Source of the DNA: Pseudolabrys sp.
GTDB taxonomy: Bacteria; Pseudomonadota; Alphaproteobacteria; Rhizobiales; Xanthobacteraceae
Assembly (NCBI GenBank): GCA_009694265.1
Contig: SHVM01000009.1
Span: 1-51,265 of the forward strand
Reading direction: 5' to 3'
Length of the DNA stretch: 51,265 bases
The number at the start of each line of letters is the position of its first letter. Position 1 is the stretch's first letter. The notes under the pieces are model-generated. The model was given only the letters and a program-made list of their open reading frames with translations. It was not told where the DNA came from and made no database searches. Position numbers and translations under genes: made by a program. Positions 37,536 through 46,925 of the stretch are shown piece by piece.

Positions 37536-38710
37536 CCGCGCCCAAGAGTACGCCCAAGAGCACGCCTAAGAGTACGCCCAAGATCGCGCCAACGCGCCAT
37601 GCCGAGCCCATTGTGGTGCCGGTCGCGCTGGCTGAGCGCGCCTATGACATCGTCATCGGCCGCGGGCTCATTGGCTCGCTTGGCGCGCGCATCAAGACGC
37701 TGCGCCCCGGCGCCAAGGTCGCGATCGTCACCGACGAGACCGTGGCCAAGCATCATCTCGCAGCCTGCGAGGCCGCGCTTAAATCCGCCGGCATCGAAAG
37801 CTCGGCGATCGTCGTGCCGCCAGGCGAGGGCTCCAAGGACTTTACGACGTTTGCAACCGTGTGCGAGGCGATCATCGCGGCGCGCATCGAGCGCGGCGAT
37901 ATCGTGGTCGCGCTCGGCGGCGGTGTGATCGGCGATCTTGCCGGCTTTGCGGCGGCGAGCGCGCGGCGCGGGCTTGACTTCGTGCAGGTGCCGACGTCGC
38001 TGCTCGCGCAGGTCGATAGCTCGGTCGGTGGCAAGACCGGCATCAACTCCCGTCATGGTAAAAATCTTGTCGGCGCGTTCCATCAGCCGATTCTGGTGAT
38101 CGCCGATACCGCGCTGCTCGATACGTTGCCGAAACGCGAATTCCGCGCCGGCTATGCCGAGGTCGCCAAATACGGACTGCTCGGCGACGCCGCGTTTTTC
38201 ACCTGGCTGGAAGCTAACTGGCAAGAGGTGTTTGCCGGCGCGCCAGCGCGCGAGCATGCCATCGCGGTCTGCTGCCGCGGCAAGGCGGCCATCGTCGCGC
38301 GCGACGAGCGCGAGACCGGCGAGCGTGCGCTGCTCAATCTCGGCCACACCTTCGGTCACGCGCTGGAAGCGGGTGCCGGCTTTTCGCAGCGGCTGCTGCA
38401 CGGCGAAGCGGTGGCGCTCGGCACCGCGCTGGCATTCGAATTCTCCGCCCGCAAGGGACTGATCGGGGCCGACGTGGCCGCGCGCGCGCGCGCTCATCTA
38501 GCGGCGGCCGGTCTGCCTACCCATCTCAAGGATGTCCCCGGCGGCGTACCGGGCATCGACGCGTTGATGGACCTGATCGCTCAGGACAAGAAAGTGAAAC
38601 GCGGCAAGCTCACATTTATTCTGGTGCGCGGCATCGGGCAGGCGTTCATCGAAAACGACGTCGATCCGGCGCAAGTGCGCGCGTTCCTGGCAGGGCAGTT
38701 ATCGGGATGA
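37532..38710 (+). CDS. aroB: 3-dehydroquinate synthase
   Basis: AroB cyclises DAHP to 3-dehydroquinate using NAD and a metal. PPGEGSKDFTT, ALGGGVIGDLAGFAAA, VPTSLLAQVDSSVGGKTGIN, FRAGYAEVAKYGLL and the metal-binding NLGHTFGHALEAG and LHGEAVALG are all present. It has 392 residues. The first 20 or so residues carry a TPKS-type tandem repeat (DNA unit of 12 bp at 37541-37588) that is not part of the enzyme fold. The ATG has ggggag upstream and overlaps the aroK stop. Confidence 0.97.
   Translation: MTAPKSTPKSTPKSTPKIAPTRHAEPIVVPVALAERAYDIVIGRGLIGSLGARIKTLRPGAKVAIVTDETVAKHHLAACEAALKSAGIESSAIVVPPGEGSKDFTTFATVCEAIIAARIERGDIVVALGGGVIGDLAGFAAASARRGLDFVQVPTSLLAQVDSSVGGKTGINSRHGKNLVGAFHQPILVIADTALLDTLPKREFRAGYAEVAKYGLLGDAAFFTWLEANWQEVFAGAPAREHAIAVCCRGKAAIVARDERETGERALLNLGHTFGHALEAGAGFSQRLLHGEAVALGTALAFEFSARKGLIGADVAARARAHLAAAGLPTHLKDVPGGVPGIDALMDLIAQDKKVKRGKLTFILVRGIGQAFIENDVDPAQVRAFLAGQLSG
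37541..37588. repeat. 12-bp tandem repeat at the start of aroB
   Basis: Four units of the form cccaagagtacg occupy 37541-37552, 37553-37564, 37565-37576 and 37577-37588, the last diverged. They encode P-K-S-T repeats, in frame, before the AroB domain. Confidence 0.9.
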
Positions 38711-38723
38711 GTGTAGCGCAACG

Positions 38724-40043
38724 ATGAGCGACGCGATCGTCAATCTGCTGCTTGCTTTATTGATGCTTGCCGCCAACGCTTTTTACGTTGCCGCTGAGTT
38801 CGCGCTTGTGAAGAGCAGGGGCTTCCGCATCGACGCCATGGCGGGGGAGAACCGCTTCGGCGCCCGCCTGCTGCAAAAAATGATGGGCAACATCGAAGCC
38901 TATCTTGCGTGTTGTCAGCTTGGCATCACCATGGCCTCGCTCGGCCTTGGCTGGGTCGGCGAACCGACCGTCTCCGCATTGCTGAAGCCGGTTCTGGCGC
39001 CGCTCGGCATGCCGGACCAGGCTTTGCACTTTACGTCGTTCCTCTTCGGATTCCTCCTATTCTCCTCGCTGCATATCGTCATCGGCGAACAAGTGCCCAA
39101 GACGCTGGCGATCAGGGAACCGGTGCCGGTATCGCAATGGATAGCCTATCCGCTCCACGTCTCCTTCCTCGTCTTCTATCCGTTGAACTGGCTGCTCAAT
39201 TCGGCGTCGCGCTCGATCCTGCGTCTGCTCGGCGTGCGGGAAAACTCGCAACAGGAAATCCTGACCGATGTCGAGATCGAGGAGCTCGTCGAGGCGTCGG
39301 CCGAGCACGGCAATATCGAGGAAGGTCAGGCAGAATACATCCAGAATGTTTTCCGGTTCGGTGAGCTCGAAGTCTCCGACGTGATGATCCACCGCACCGC
39401 CATGATCACCTTGAACGCCGACGATTCGCCCGAGGACGTGGTCAATGCGGTGATCGCTTCGCCGGTCACGCGTCTGCCACTCTGGCGCGGCAACCCGGAG
39501 AATATTGTCGGCATACTGCATGTGAAGGATTTGCTGCGCGCTCTGCATGCGGTCGACGGCGACGCCTCGAAAGTCGACATCGCATCGCTGATGGCGCCGC
39601 CCTGGTTCGTGCCCGAGACAAGGCCGGTGGCGGAGCAGCTCAAGGCGTTCCGCCGCCGCAAGACGCCTTTCGCGCTGGTGGTTGACGAATACGGCGAAGT
39701 CGAAGGCCTGGTGACGCTCGAGGATATTCTGGAGGAAATCGTCGGCGACATCACCGACGAGCACGATGTCGCCTTGCCGGGCGTGAGGCGCCAGCCGGAC
39801 GGCTCGGTCAATGTGGACGGCGCGGTGCCGATCCGCGATCTCAACCGGGTCATGGGATGGAATTTACCGGATGAGGAGGCGACCACCATCGCTGGCCTCG
39901 TCATCCATGAAGCGCGCTCGATTCCGGAAATGGGGCAGAGCTTCACCTTCCACGGCTTCCGCTTTCGCGTGCTTCGCCGCTCGCGTAACCGTATTACGGC
40001 CCTTCGCATCCAGCCGCTGCCGCGCAAGCCGAAGGCGAAGTAG
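38724..40043 (+). CDS. CNNM/CorC-family membrane protein (DUF21, CBS pair, CorC/HlyC domain)
   Basis: This is a hemolysin-family protein of the type linked to magnesium or cobalt efflux. A DUF21 membrane domain with about three to four helices covers residues 1-190 (LLALLMLAANAFYVAAEFAL, then QLGITMASLGLGWVGEPTV). A CBS pair follows at about 205-340 (VSDVMIHRTAMITL, DEYGEVEGLVTLEDILEEIVGDI). A CorC/HlyC domain ends it (SVNVDGAVPIRDLNRVMGW). It has 439 residues, normal. It starts 13 bases after aroB, so it is probably co-transcribed with aroK-aroB. Ion specificity cannot be read from sequence. Confidence 0.93.
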   Translation: MSDAIVNLLLALLMLAANAFYVAAEFALVKSRGFRIDAMAGENRFGARLLQKMMGNIEAYLACCQLGITMASLGLGWVGEPTVSALLKPVLAPLGMPDQALHFTSFLFGFLLFSSLHIVIGEQVPKTLAIREPVPVSQWIAYPLHVSFLVFYPLNWLLNSASRSILRLLGVRENSQQEILTDVEIEELVEASAEHGNIEEGQAEYIQNVFRFGELEVSDVMIHRTAMITLNADDSPEDVVNAVIASPVTRLPLWRGNPENIVGILHVKDLLRALHAVDGDASKVDIASLMAPPWFVPETRPVAEQLKAFRRRKTPFALVVDEYGEVEGLVTLEDILEEIVGDITDEHDVALPGVRRQPDGSVNVDGAVPIRDLNRVMGWNLPDEEATTIAGLVIHEARSIPEMGQSFTFHGFRFRVLRRSRNRITALRIQPLPRKPKAK

Positions 40044-40046
40044 GCC

Positions 40047-40322
40047 TTAAACCCCGCCTTCGCCCGGCGCGGTTGCGTGGATGGCGAGCGCGTGGATGCC
40101 GGAGGCCAGCTCATCGACAAGAATACCATTGATCATGCGATGGCGTTCGAGCCGGGTCTTACCTTTGAAGGCGTTCGACACGATATAGACCCTGAAATGA
40201 GTTTGCCCGCCCTCGCGGTGGCCGGCATGGCCTTCGTGCTGGTGGGATTCGTCTTCCACATTGAGGCTTTGCGGCGCGAAAGCCGCGGTCAACTTCTGTG
40301 TGATGAGATCGGCGGTTCGCAT
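40047..40322 (-). CDS. BolA family protein
   Basis: BolA proteins partner monothiol glutaredoxins in iron-sulfur cluster handling and affect cell shape under stress. The 91-residue protein shows ITQKLTAAFAPQSLNVEDES at the start and THFRVYIVSNAFKGKTRLERHRMINGIL, including the conserved His and the FxGxxRLxRHR motif. An HQHEGHAGH insertion between them could bind metal. It is convergent with the CorC gene (3 bases apart). It is divergent from the DnaJ-domain gene across a type C palindromic repeat. Confidence 0.93.
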   Translation of the reverse strand: MRTADLITQKLTAAFAPQSLNVEDESHQHEGHAGHREGGQTHFRVYIVSNAFKGKTRLERHRMINGILVDELASGIHALAIHATAPGEGGV

Positions 40323-40336
40323 GCCATTCCGGCATA

Positions 40337-40388
40337 GCGCATGATCCCGAAAAGTGGAAACCGGTTTTCGGACAAGATCATGCGCAAA
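40337..40388. repeat. interspersed palindromic repeat, type C, copy 2
   Basis: gcgcatgatcccgaaaagtgg and ccggttttcgg ... gatcatgcgc form an imperfect dyad. It lies in the divergent gap between the bolA and DnaJ-domain genes, so it is upstream of both. It is nearly identical to 47194-47244. Confidence 0.88.
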
Positions 40389-40477
40389 AGAAGGGGTCTC
40401 TTCGCGGTGGAATTAACGATATTGCACCACAGTCAAGCCTTGAAGCCGTCACCCGCAACGGCGCATAGTGTTCGGTC

Positions 40478-41089
40478 ATGAAATCCGACCTGAAATCCAA
40501 CGCGTCATTATTCGATAAAATCCGCGTCAAACCGGACAAGGACCGCCGGCCCAAGAGCCCTGGGCCGGCTTGCGAATGGCATGGCTGCAAGGAGACGGCA
40601 ACTAATAAGGCGCCCAAGGCGCGCGGTACCGAGAAGGCCTATTGGAACTACTGCCTCAAGCACACGCGCGAATACAATCAGTCGTACAATTTTTTTGCCG
40701 GCATGAACGATGCGGCTGTGCTGGCCTTTCAGAAGGACGCCCTGACCGGCCATCGGCCGACCTGGAAAATGGGCACCGGCAAGCAAAAAATTCGTCCCGA
40801 TCTGGGTGCTCTCGGACCCGGCGACGATCCGTTTGGGCTGTTCGGCGAGGGTGCGCGCACCGAGCAGAAAAAGCAGACCGAGAAGCGTCAGATCCGCAAC
40901 GCCGAGCGCAAGGCGCTCGATCGGCTGGGTCTCGATGTCGGCGCCACCCCGCAGCAGGTGAAGGTCCGCTTCAAGGAACTGGTGAAACAGTTCCATCCGG
41001 ATGTGAATGGCGGCGACCGCTCCACCGAGGACCGGCTGGTCGAGGTCATTCAAGCCTACAATTACCTGAAATCGGCCGGCTTCGGCTGA
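40478..41089 (+). CDS. DnaJ-domain protein
   Basis: The 203-residue protein has its J domain at the C-terminus (about 148-203: ALDRLGLDVGATPQQVKVRF, then KQFHPDVNGGDRS with the HPD tripeptide). The N-terminal 110 residues hold a conserved segment with CEWHGCKE, YCLKHTREYN and QSYNFFAGM, whose Cys and His could bind metal. J domains stimulate DnaK; the N-terminal region would select clients. I recall it beside bolA and cobS in related genomes. It is the first of the genes running toward cobS. Confidence 0.92.
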   Translation: MKSDLKSNASLFDKIRVKPDKDRRPKSPGPACEWHGCKETATNKAPKARGTEKAYWNYCLKHTREYNQSYNFFAGMNDAAVLAFQKDALTGHRPTWKMGTGKQKIRPDLGALGPGDDPFGLFGEGARTEQKKQTEKRQIRNAERKALDRLGLDVGATPQQVKVRFKELVKQFHPDVNGGDRSTEDRLVEVIQAYNYLKSAGFG

Positions 41090-41298
41090 GCCCTGACAGA
41101 TTGCCGAAAGCAACCCAGCCCCGCCTTTCCGGCAGGTCCGCCAATAGCTATCTCATTGATATCATTGATGGTGTTATTCGCTGCGGCTGGGTTTTTCGCA
41201 ACCATTTGGTCTGCTAAGTTGCCGCCGCCATCAGCCGGACCGTTACTGAGTCGGACCGTATCACGGGCTTCGGGCGTGCCCTGAGCCACGGAGGATTA

Positions 41299-42285
41299 AT
41301 GACTGCCGCAGTACAAGAAGTTTCCGAGCTCCCTGACATGAAAGTGTCGATCCGCCAGGTTTTCGGCATCGACAGCGACATGGAAGTGCCGGCCTATTCC
41401 AAACCCGACGAGCACGTGCCCGAGCTCGACCCGGATTACCGCTTCGACCGGCCGACCACGCTCGCCATCCTCGCTGGCTTTGCCAAGAACCGCCGCGTGA
41501 TGATCACCGGCTATCACGGCACCGGCAAGTCCACCCATATCGAGCAGGTGGCGTCGCGGCTCAATTGGCCCTTGGTGCGCGTCAATCTCGACAGTCACAT
41601 CAGCCGTATCGATCTGATCGGCAAGGACGCCATCGTCATCAAGGACAATCAGCAGATCACGGAATTTCGCGACGGTATTCTGCCGTGGGCGCTCAAGCAC
41701 AATATCGCGCTCTGCTTCGACGAATACGACGCCGGGCGGCCGGACGTGATGTTCGTGATCCAGCGCGTGCTGGAAGTCGCGGGCAAGCTGACGCTGCTCG
41801 ACCAGAACAAAGTGATCAAGCCGCATCCGTCATTCCGCCTGTTCGCGACCGCGAATACGGTGGGTCTGGGCGACACCTCCGGCCTCTATCACGGCACCCA
41901 GCAGATCAACCAGGGCCAGATGGACCGCTGGTCGATTGTCTCGACGTTGAATTATCTGCCACATGACAACGAGGTGGAAATCGTGCTGGCCAAGGCCAAG
42001 CACTATCGCAACGAGAAGGGCCGCGACATCGTCAACAAGATGGTGCGGGTCGCCGACTTGACGCGCAACGCCTTCATGAACGGCGACATCTCGACCGTGA
42101 TGAGCCCGCGCACGGTGATCACTTGGGCGGAGAATTCCGAAATCTTCAACGATATCAGCTTTTCCTTCCGGCTCACCTTCCTCAACAAATGCGATGAGCT
42201 GGAACGGCCGATCGTGGCCGAGTTCTATCAGCGCTGCTTCGGAGTCGAACTGCCGGAATCCTCGGTGAATGTGGCGCTGTCCTAG
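41299..42285 (+). CDS. cobS: cobaltochelatase subunit CobS
   Basis: CobS is the AAA+ ATPase of the aerobic cobaltochelatase CobN-CobS-CobT, which inserts Co2+ into hydrogenobyrinate diamide for B12. Walker A is [10 protein letters not shown] at about residues 72-81, Walker B is [10 protein letters not shown], and [11 protein letters not shown] is the sensor segment. The family C-terminal [22 protein letters not shown] is intact. It has 328 residues, normal. The ATG has a strong ggagg ribosome-binding site. A half palindromic repeat (type B) lies between it and cobT. cobN is not in the window. Confidence 0.96.
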   Translation: MTAAVQEVSELPDMKVSIRQVFGIDSDMEVPAYSKPDEHVPELDPDYRFDRPTTLAILAGFAKNRRVMITGYHGTGKSTHIEQVASRLNWPLVRVNLDSHISRIDLIGKDAIVIKDNQQITEFRDGILPWALKHNIALCFDEYDAGRPDVMFVIQRVLEVAGKLTLLDQNKVIKPHPSFRLFATANTVGLGDTSGLYHGTQQINQGQMDRWSIVSTLNYLPHDNEVEIVLAKAKHYRNEKGRDIVNKMVRVADLTRNAFMNGDISTVMSPRTVITWAENSEIFNDISFSFRLTFLNKCDELERPIVAEFYQRCFGVELPESSVNVALS

Positions 42286-42287
42286 TT

Positions 42288-42313
42288 GTCGTCCCCGCGA
42301 AGGCGGGGACCCA
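42288..42313. repeat. half copy of palindromic repeat, type B
   Basis: Only the left hairpin is present, gtccccgcgaaggcggggac with cca after it, between the cobS stop and the cobT start. It could form a hairpin in the cobS-cobT message. Confidence 0.8.
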
Positions 42314-42332
42314 TAACCCCGGTGCTGCGATA

Positions 42333-44228
42333 GTGGTCTCCAACATCAAGTCAAAACCCTCGTCGAAGGAATCGCCGACCGAGCCGTTCAAGCGGGCGGT
42401 CACCGGTTGCTTGCGCGCGCTCGCACGCAAGCCCGAGCTGGAGGTTTCCTTCGCGGCCGAGCGTCCCGGCCTGATGGGCGGCAAAGTCCGCCTGCCGGAG
42501 CCGCCGCGCAAGCTGAGCAAGACCGAGGCTGCGATCGTGCGCGGCAATGCCGACTCCATTGCGTTGAGAATTGCTTGCCACGATCCGGCGGTGCATCGCC
42601 GCCTGCAGCCGGCCGGCCAGCAGGCGCGCGCGGTCTTCGAAGCGGTCGAGCAGGCGCGCGTCGAGGCCATCGGGGCGCGGCGCATGGACGGCGTCGCGAT
42701 GAATCTCACCGCCATGCTGGACGAACGCTTCCACCGCGGAAAATTCGACGACATCACCGATCGCGCCGATGCGCCGATTGAGGACGCCCTCGCCTTGATG
42801 GTGCGCGAGCGTCTCACTGGCATGGCGCCGCCGCCGGCCGCCAAAAAGCTGGTCGAGCTCTGGCGCTCGACCATCGAGGACCGCGCCGGCAAAAATCTCG
42901 ACGCGCTCGAAAACCTGGTCGAGGACCAGCGCCACTTTGGCGATGCGGTGCACGATCTGCTCGACGCGCTTGAAATGGGCGAGGACCGCAGTAGCGATTC
43001 CGACGACGAAGACGAAGAGGGTGAGGACGAGCGCCGCAAGCAGGAATCGGGCGAGGACGGCGATGCCGCCGACAGCGACGACATGCAGCGCATGAGCACG
43101 GAGGACAGCCAGGTGTCCGCCGAGGACATGCCCGATGCCGCCGCCGAAGCCGTCGATGCGCCTTCCGCCGACATGGCCGACGACAGCGACATGGGCGATG
43201 CCGAGACCCCGGGCGAGCCGCAGCGGCCGCGCCAATTCGGCGCCAACGAGCCGCGCGGGCCGGATTACCGCGCCTTTACGCCCAAGTTCGACGAGACGAT
43301 TGCGGCCGAGGAACTGTGCGAGCCGGAGGAACTCGATCGGTTGCGCAGCTATCTCGACAAGCAGCTCTCGCATTTGCAGGGCGTGGTGGCGCGGCTCGCC
43401 AACCGCCTGCAACGCCGGCTGATGGCGCAGCAGAACCGCTCCTGGGAGTTCGATCTGGAGGAAGGTCAGCTCGATCCGGCGCGGCTGTCGCGCATCATCA
43501 CCGATCCGCTGCATCCGCTCTCGTTCAAGTCCGAAAAGGACACGCAATTCCGCGACACCGTGGTGACGCTGCTGCTCGACAATTCCGGCTCGATGCGCGG
43601 GCGCCCGATCACGGTGGCCGCCACCTGCGCCGATATTCTGGCGCGCACGCTCGAGCGCTGCGGCGTCAAGGTCGAGATTCTCGGCTTCACCACGCGGGCC
43701 TGGAAAGGCGGCCAGGCGCGCGAGCACTGGCTCACCGCTGGCAAGCCGGCCAATCCCGGCCGGCTCAACGACCTGCGCCACATCATCTATAAATCGGCCG
43801 ACGCGCCCTGGCGGCGCGCCCGCAAGAATCTCGGGCTGATGATGCGCGAAGGGCTGCTCAAGGAGAACATCGACGGCGAGGCACTCGACTGGGCGCACAA
43901 ACGCCTGCTGGGCCGCTCCGAACAGCGCAAGATCCTGATGATGATCTCCGACGGCGCGCCGGTCGACGATTCCACGCTCTCGGTCAATCCCGGCAACTAT
44001 CTCGAACGCCATCTGCGCTGGGTGATCGAGGACATCGAGACGCGTTCGCCGGTCGAGCTGATCGCCATCGGCATCGGTCACGATGTCACGCGCTATTACC
44101 GCCGCGCCGTCACCATCGTCGATGCCGAGGAGCTCGGCGGCGCCATGACCGACAAGCTCGCCGAATTGTTCGAGGAGAACGCCGCCCCCGATCAGCCGGC
44201 GCGCCGCCCGCGCCGGCGCGTCGTTTGA
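42333..44228 (+). CDS. cobT: cobaltochelatase subunit CobT
   Basis: CobT works with CobS as the chaperone-like part of aerobic cobaltochelatase. The N-terminal CobT domain (about residues 10-220) is followed by a very acidic Asp/Glu/Ser linker at about 220-300. A C-terminal VWA domain with the MIDAS motif [10 protein letters not shown] begins at about residue 415. It has 631 residues, normal for CobT. The start is GTG at 42333; no ATG fits nearby. Its stop overlaps the next gene as TTGA (44225-44228). Confidence 0.96.
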   Translation: MVSNIKSKPSSKESPTEPFKRAVTGCLRALARKPELEVSFAAERPGLMGGKVRLPEPPRKLSKTEAAIVRGNADSIALRIACHDPAVHRRLQPAGQQARAVFEAVEQARVEAIGARRMDGVAMNLTAMLDERFHRGKFDDITDRADAPIEDALALMVRERLTGMAPPPAAKKLVELWRSTIEDRAGKNLDALENLVEDQRHFGDAVHDLLDALEMGEDRSSDSDDEDEEGEDERRKQESGEDGDAADSDDMQRMSTEDSQVSAEDMPDAAAEAVDAPSADMADDSDMGDAETPGEPQRPRQFGANEPRGPDYRAFTPKFDETIAAEELCEPEELDRLRSYLDKQLSHLQGVVARLANRLQRRLMAQQNRSWEFDLEEGQLDPARLSRIITDPLHPLSFKSEKDTQFRDTVVTLLLDNSGSMRGRPITVAATCADILARTLERCGVKVEILGFTTRAWKGGQAREHWLTAGKPANPGRLNDLRHIIYKSADAPWRRARKNLGLMMREGLLKENIDGEALDWAHKRLLGRSEQRKILMMISDGAPVDDSTLSVNPGNYLERHLRWVIEDIETRSPVELIAIGIGHDVTRYYRRAVTIVDAEELGGAMTDKLAELFEENAAPDQPARRPRRRVV

Positions 44229-45271
44229 CGCTTTCCCGCCGGCGTTGGGTTATCGGCGGTTCGCTGTTGGCCGCGCTGCTGATCGTGGCGGGCTCGTTCG
44301 CGATTGCCGAAGCGCTGCGCACCGGCAAGGCGCCGGCGCGCATCGCGATAGAAGCCACGCCAATCGCGTCGTTCGACAATCGCGACCCGTCGAAAACGCG
44401 TTTCGGCGTTCTGGAATTCCGCGGCGGGCTCGTGCTCAAATCGAAATACGAGTCCTTCGGCGGCATATCCGGTCTCCATGTCGAGCCCGATGGCGCCCGC
44501 TTCATCGCGGTCACCGATCGCGGGTCCTGGCTGCGCGGCCGCATCGTCTATCAGGACGGCAAACCCGCCGGCATCACCGAGGCCGAGATGGCGCCGATGC
44601 TGGGCGCGGACGGCAAGCCGTTGGCGGCGCGCGGCTGGTTCGACGTGGAATCGCTCACCGAACGCGACGGCATGTTCTATGCGGGCATCGAGCGGGTCGA
44701 GCAGATTGTGCGTTTCGACTATCGCCGCCACGGCCTGCTCGCGCGCGGCGAACCGATTGCGGTGCCGCCGGATTTCAAATCCCTCGCCAGAAATAAGAGT
44801 CTGGAATGCCTGACGTCGCCGCCCAAGGGCTCGCCGCTCGCCGGCAACCTCATCGTCGTCACCGAGCAGAGCCTTGACGGCGCCGGCAATCATCGTTCGT
44901 TCCTGATCAAACACGATCAGGGCGGCGATGAGGTCGAGCGTTTCAGCGTCAAGCGCAGCGACGACTACGACATCACCGATTGCACGATCTTAGCCCCCGG
45001 CGATCTGCTGCTGCTCGAGCGGCGTTATTCGCAACCGCGCGGCGTCGCCATGCGCATTCGGCGCATACCGCTTGGCCTCATCAAACCGGGCGCGCTGGTC
45101 GACGGCCAAGCGCTGATCGAGGCCGATCTCGGCCACCAGATCGACAACATGGAAGGCATCTCCGTACACCGCAACGCGCATGGCGAAATTATTATCACGG
45201 TGATGTCGGACGATAATTTCTCCGTGATCCAGCGCAATCTGCTGCTGCAATTCGCGCTGGTGGGGGAGTGA
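44225..45271 (+). CDS. exported esterase-like activity of phytase family protein
   Basis: A hydrophobic N-terminal signal or anchor (about residues 7-29) precedes a domain of the phytase-like beta-propeller type: [32 protein letters not shown]-like [31 protein letters not shown] and [24 protein letters not shown]. The family name comes from weak similarity to phytases; the true substrate is unknown. It has 348 residues. The start TTG at 44225 overlaps the cobT stop. It is convergent with rpmB across a repeat and hairpin region. Confidence 0.85.
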   Translation: MTLSRRRWVIGGSLLAALLIVAGSFAIAEALRTGKAPARIAIEATPIASFDNRDPSKTRFGVLEFRGGLVLKSKYESFGGISGLHVEPDGARFIAVTDRGSWLRGRIVYQDGKPAGITEAEMAPMLGADGKPLAARGWFDVESLTERDGMFYAGIERVEQIVRFDYRRHGLLARGEPIAVPPDFKSLARNKSLECLTSPPKGSPLAGNLIVVTEQSLDGAGNHRSFLIKHDQGGDEVERFSVKRSDDYDITDCTILAPGDLLLLERRYSQPRGVAMRIRRIPLGLIKPGALVDGQALIEADLGHQIDNMEGISVHRNAHGEIIITVMSDDNFSVIQRNLLLQFALVGE

Positions 45272-45277
45272 GCTTCG

Positions 45278-45440
45278 TGTCCCGGGCGATTGGAGCGAGG
45301 GCGTTGGCCCGAGCGGAATGAGACCCGGGACCCAGCGCAAGAATCTTCACATCAGAAAATAGAAACGCCGCCTTGCGGCGGCGTAAAATCTCTCCTGGAT
45401 CCCGGATCACTGCTCGCTTAACGCTCGCTCATCCGGGAAA
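45278..45440. repeat. interspersed palindromic repeat, type D (composite)
   Basis: The left part is tcccgggcg ... acccgggacccag. The right part is ctggatcccgga ... tccggga. It shares the cccag/ctggat core with types A and B. A terminator-like hairpin sits between the two parts. It occupies the convergent gap between the phytase-like gene and rpmB. Confidence 0.7.
45350..45384 (-). terminator. intrinsic terminator for rpmB
   Basis: acgccgcc (45365-45372) and ggcggcgt (45377-45384) form an 8-bp GC-rich stem with a 4-base loop. On the minus strand it is followed by tttctattttct, a good T-rich tract, so it should stop transcription coming from rpmB. Confidence 0.75.
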
Positions 45441-45446
45441 CGCAGC

Positions 45447-45755
45447 TCAGCCCGCCGCCGCCGGTTCCGCGGCTTTGGCCTGCTTCTTGGCGATGGCGCG
45501 CTTGAGATCGAGCATCTTGGGCGCGAGCTCCGCGTCCTTGGCCTTGAGCAGGAAGGCGTCGAGCCCGCCGCGATGGTCAACGGTGCGCAGCGCATTGGCC
45601 GACACGCGCACCCGCACGCTGCGGCCAAGCGCGTCGGAGATCAGCGTGACGTTGCGCAGGTTCGGCATGAACCGGCGCTTGGTCTTGACGTTGGAGTGGC
45701 TCACTTTGTGCCCGACCAGGGGTTTCTTCCCGGTCAGATCGCAACGCCATGCCAT
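45447..45755 (-). CDS. rpmB: 50S ribosomal protein L28
   Basis: L28 is a 102-residue component of the large ribosomal subunit. It begins [22 protein letters not shown], with Trp in place of the more usual Arg at position 3. [39 protein letters not shown] follows the family. The alphaproteobacterial C-terminal extension (Lys/Ala-rich) is present. A promoter with good hexamers lies about 75 bases upstream and an intrinsic terminator follows. Confidence 0.97.
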   Translation of the reverse strand: MAWRCDLTGKKPLVGHKVSHSNVKTKRRFMPNLRNVTLISDALGRSVRVRVSANALRTVDHRGGLDAFLLKAKDAELAPKMLDLKRAIAKKQAKAAEPAAAG

Positions 45756-45828
45756 GGCTCATCCCTCATATAACGCCGGCGCAAGCACAGCACCGGTATG
45801 GTTATTCATCTTGGGTAAGATGGCCGGA

Positions 45829-45857
45829 CGTATAAAGAGAGGGGCCGGGTGCGTCAA
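45829..45857 (-). promoter_or_regulatory. sigma-70-type promoter for rpmB
   Basis: On the minus strand TTGACG (45857-45852) and TATACG (45834-45829) are separated by exactly 17 bases. This would place transcription start about 70 bases before the rpmB ATG. Confidence 0.65.
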
Positions 45858-46010
45858 GCCGAGCATTTGAGCCGGTTTTTACCGAATTGGGCGCGGCCGT
45901 TAAGCAGCGCCGCCGGCCCGCTTCGATCCCGCTGAACCCACGGTCACGCGAAAATCACAGATTCGACTTAATGAACGCTGACGAGACTGCAACATTGCGT
46001 TGCTGGTGAT

Positions 46011-46925
46011 ATGACAGTCGTCCGGCCGCGGGCTTTTGCCCCGTGCCGCTGCGCAGGAGGATGGAGCTTCGTGCTGGCGTTGCGGCAAGCCCTGCGATGC
46101 ATGCTGGCGGCGGGCGCGCTGGCCTTTCCCTTGATCTTGACCGCGCCGGTTTGGGCGCAGGGCAAGCTTGAGGCGCATTACAGCGTGACGCTGGCCGGCA
46201 TTCCCATCGGCAAGGGCAGCTGGGTCATCGATATCGCCGACACCCATTTCACCGCGGAAGGCAGTGGGACCACCACCGGCCTGATGCGGGCCTTCACCGG
46301 CGGTCAGGGTACCGCCGCCGCGCGCGGTGCGCTGCAAGCCGGCCGTGTCATGTCGTCGAGTTACGCGGCCACCATCAGCACCAGCAAGAAAACCGACGAG
46401 ATCCGGCTCACGATCAACAGCGGTAATGTCAAGGATTCCAAGATCGATCCGCCACGGGAAAATGATTCCGAGCGCGTACCGGTCACCGAGGCGCATCAGC
46501 GCGGCATACTCGATCCGATGGCCGCATCGCTGCTGCGCGTGTCCGGCAGCGGCGCTCCGCTGTCGGCCGAGGCCTGCCAGCATACGCTGGCGATATTCGA
46601 CGGGCGGCTGCGCTATGACCTGCAACTTGTCTTCAAGCGCATGGACAAGGTGAAGGCGGATAAAGGCTATGCCGGTCCGGTCGTGGTCTGCGCGGTTTAT
46701 TTTGCGCCGATCGCCGGCTACATCCCGTCGCGCGCGGCGATAAAATACATCGCCAAGCTGCGCGACATGGAAGTCTGGCTGGCGCCGATCGCGGGCACGC
46801 GTGTCTTGGTGCCGTTTCGTGCGCAAGGCCCGTCGCCGGTTGGCAATGTTGTGATGGAGGCCACTCAATTCGTTTCAGTCGCAGGCCCGGCCCGCGCATC
46901 GGCCAATGGGACGAAGACGCAATAA
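46011..46925 (+). CDS. DUF3108 family exported protein
   Basis: The 304-residue protein carries a signal region at about residues 20-50 (ALRCMLAAGALAFPLILTAPVWAQ). The DUF3108 domain follows: LEAHYSVTLAGIPIGKGSWVIDI, GILDPMAASLLRVSG, CQHTLAIFDGRLRYDLQLVF and VVVCAVYFAPIAGY. The family is predicted to form a beta-rich periplasmic or envelope protein of unknown function. Divergent from rpmB and followed by the helicase gene. The basic N-terminal 20 residues before the signal are unusually long, so a start further in is possible. Confidence 0.85.
   Translation: MTVVRPRAFAPCRCAGGWSFVLALRQALRCMLAAGALAFPLILTAPVWAQGKLEAHYSVTLAGIPIGKGSWVIDIADTHFTAEGSGTTTGLMRAFTGGQGTAAARGALQAGRVMSSSYAATISTSKKTDEIRLTINSGNVKDSKIDPPRENDSERVPVTEAHQRGILDPMAASLLRVSGSGAPLSAEACQHTLAIFDGRLRYDLQLVFKRMDKVKADKGYAGPVVVCAVYFAPIAGYIPSRAAIKYIAKLRDMEVWLAPIAGTRVLVPFRAQGPSPVGNVVMEATQFVSVAGPARASANGTKTQ

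Noticed and set aside
41090-41298. Cobalamin riboswitch before cobS
   Set aside because: No B12-box-like sequence was seen in the leader. The region is short and moderately AT-rich with only a ribosome-binding site.
42351-44081. A 576-residue open frame antisense to cobT
   Set aside because: CobT's N-terminal and VWA domains are clear on the plus strand, and the antisense product has no motif.
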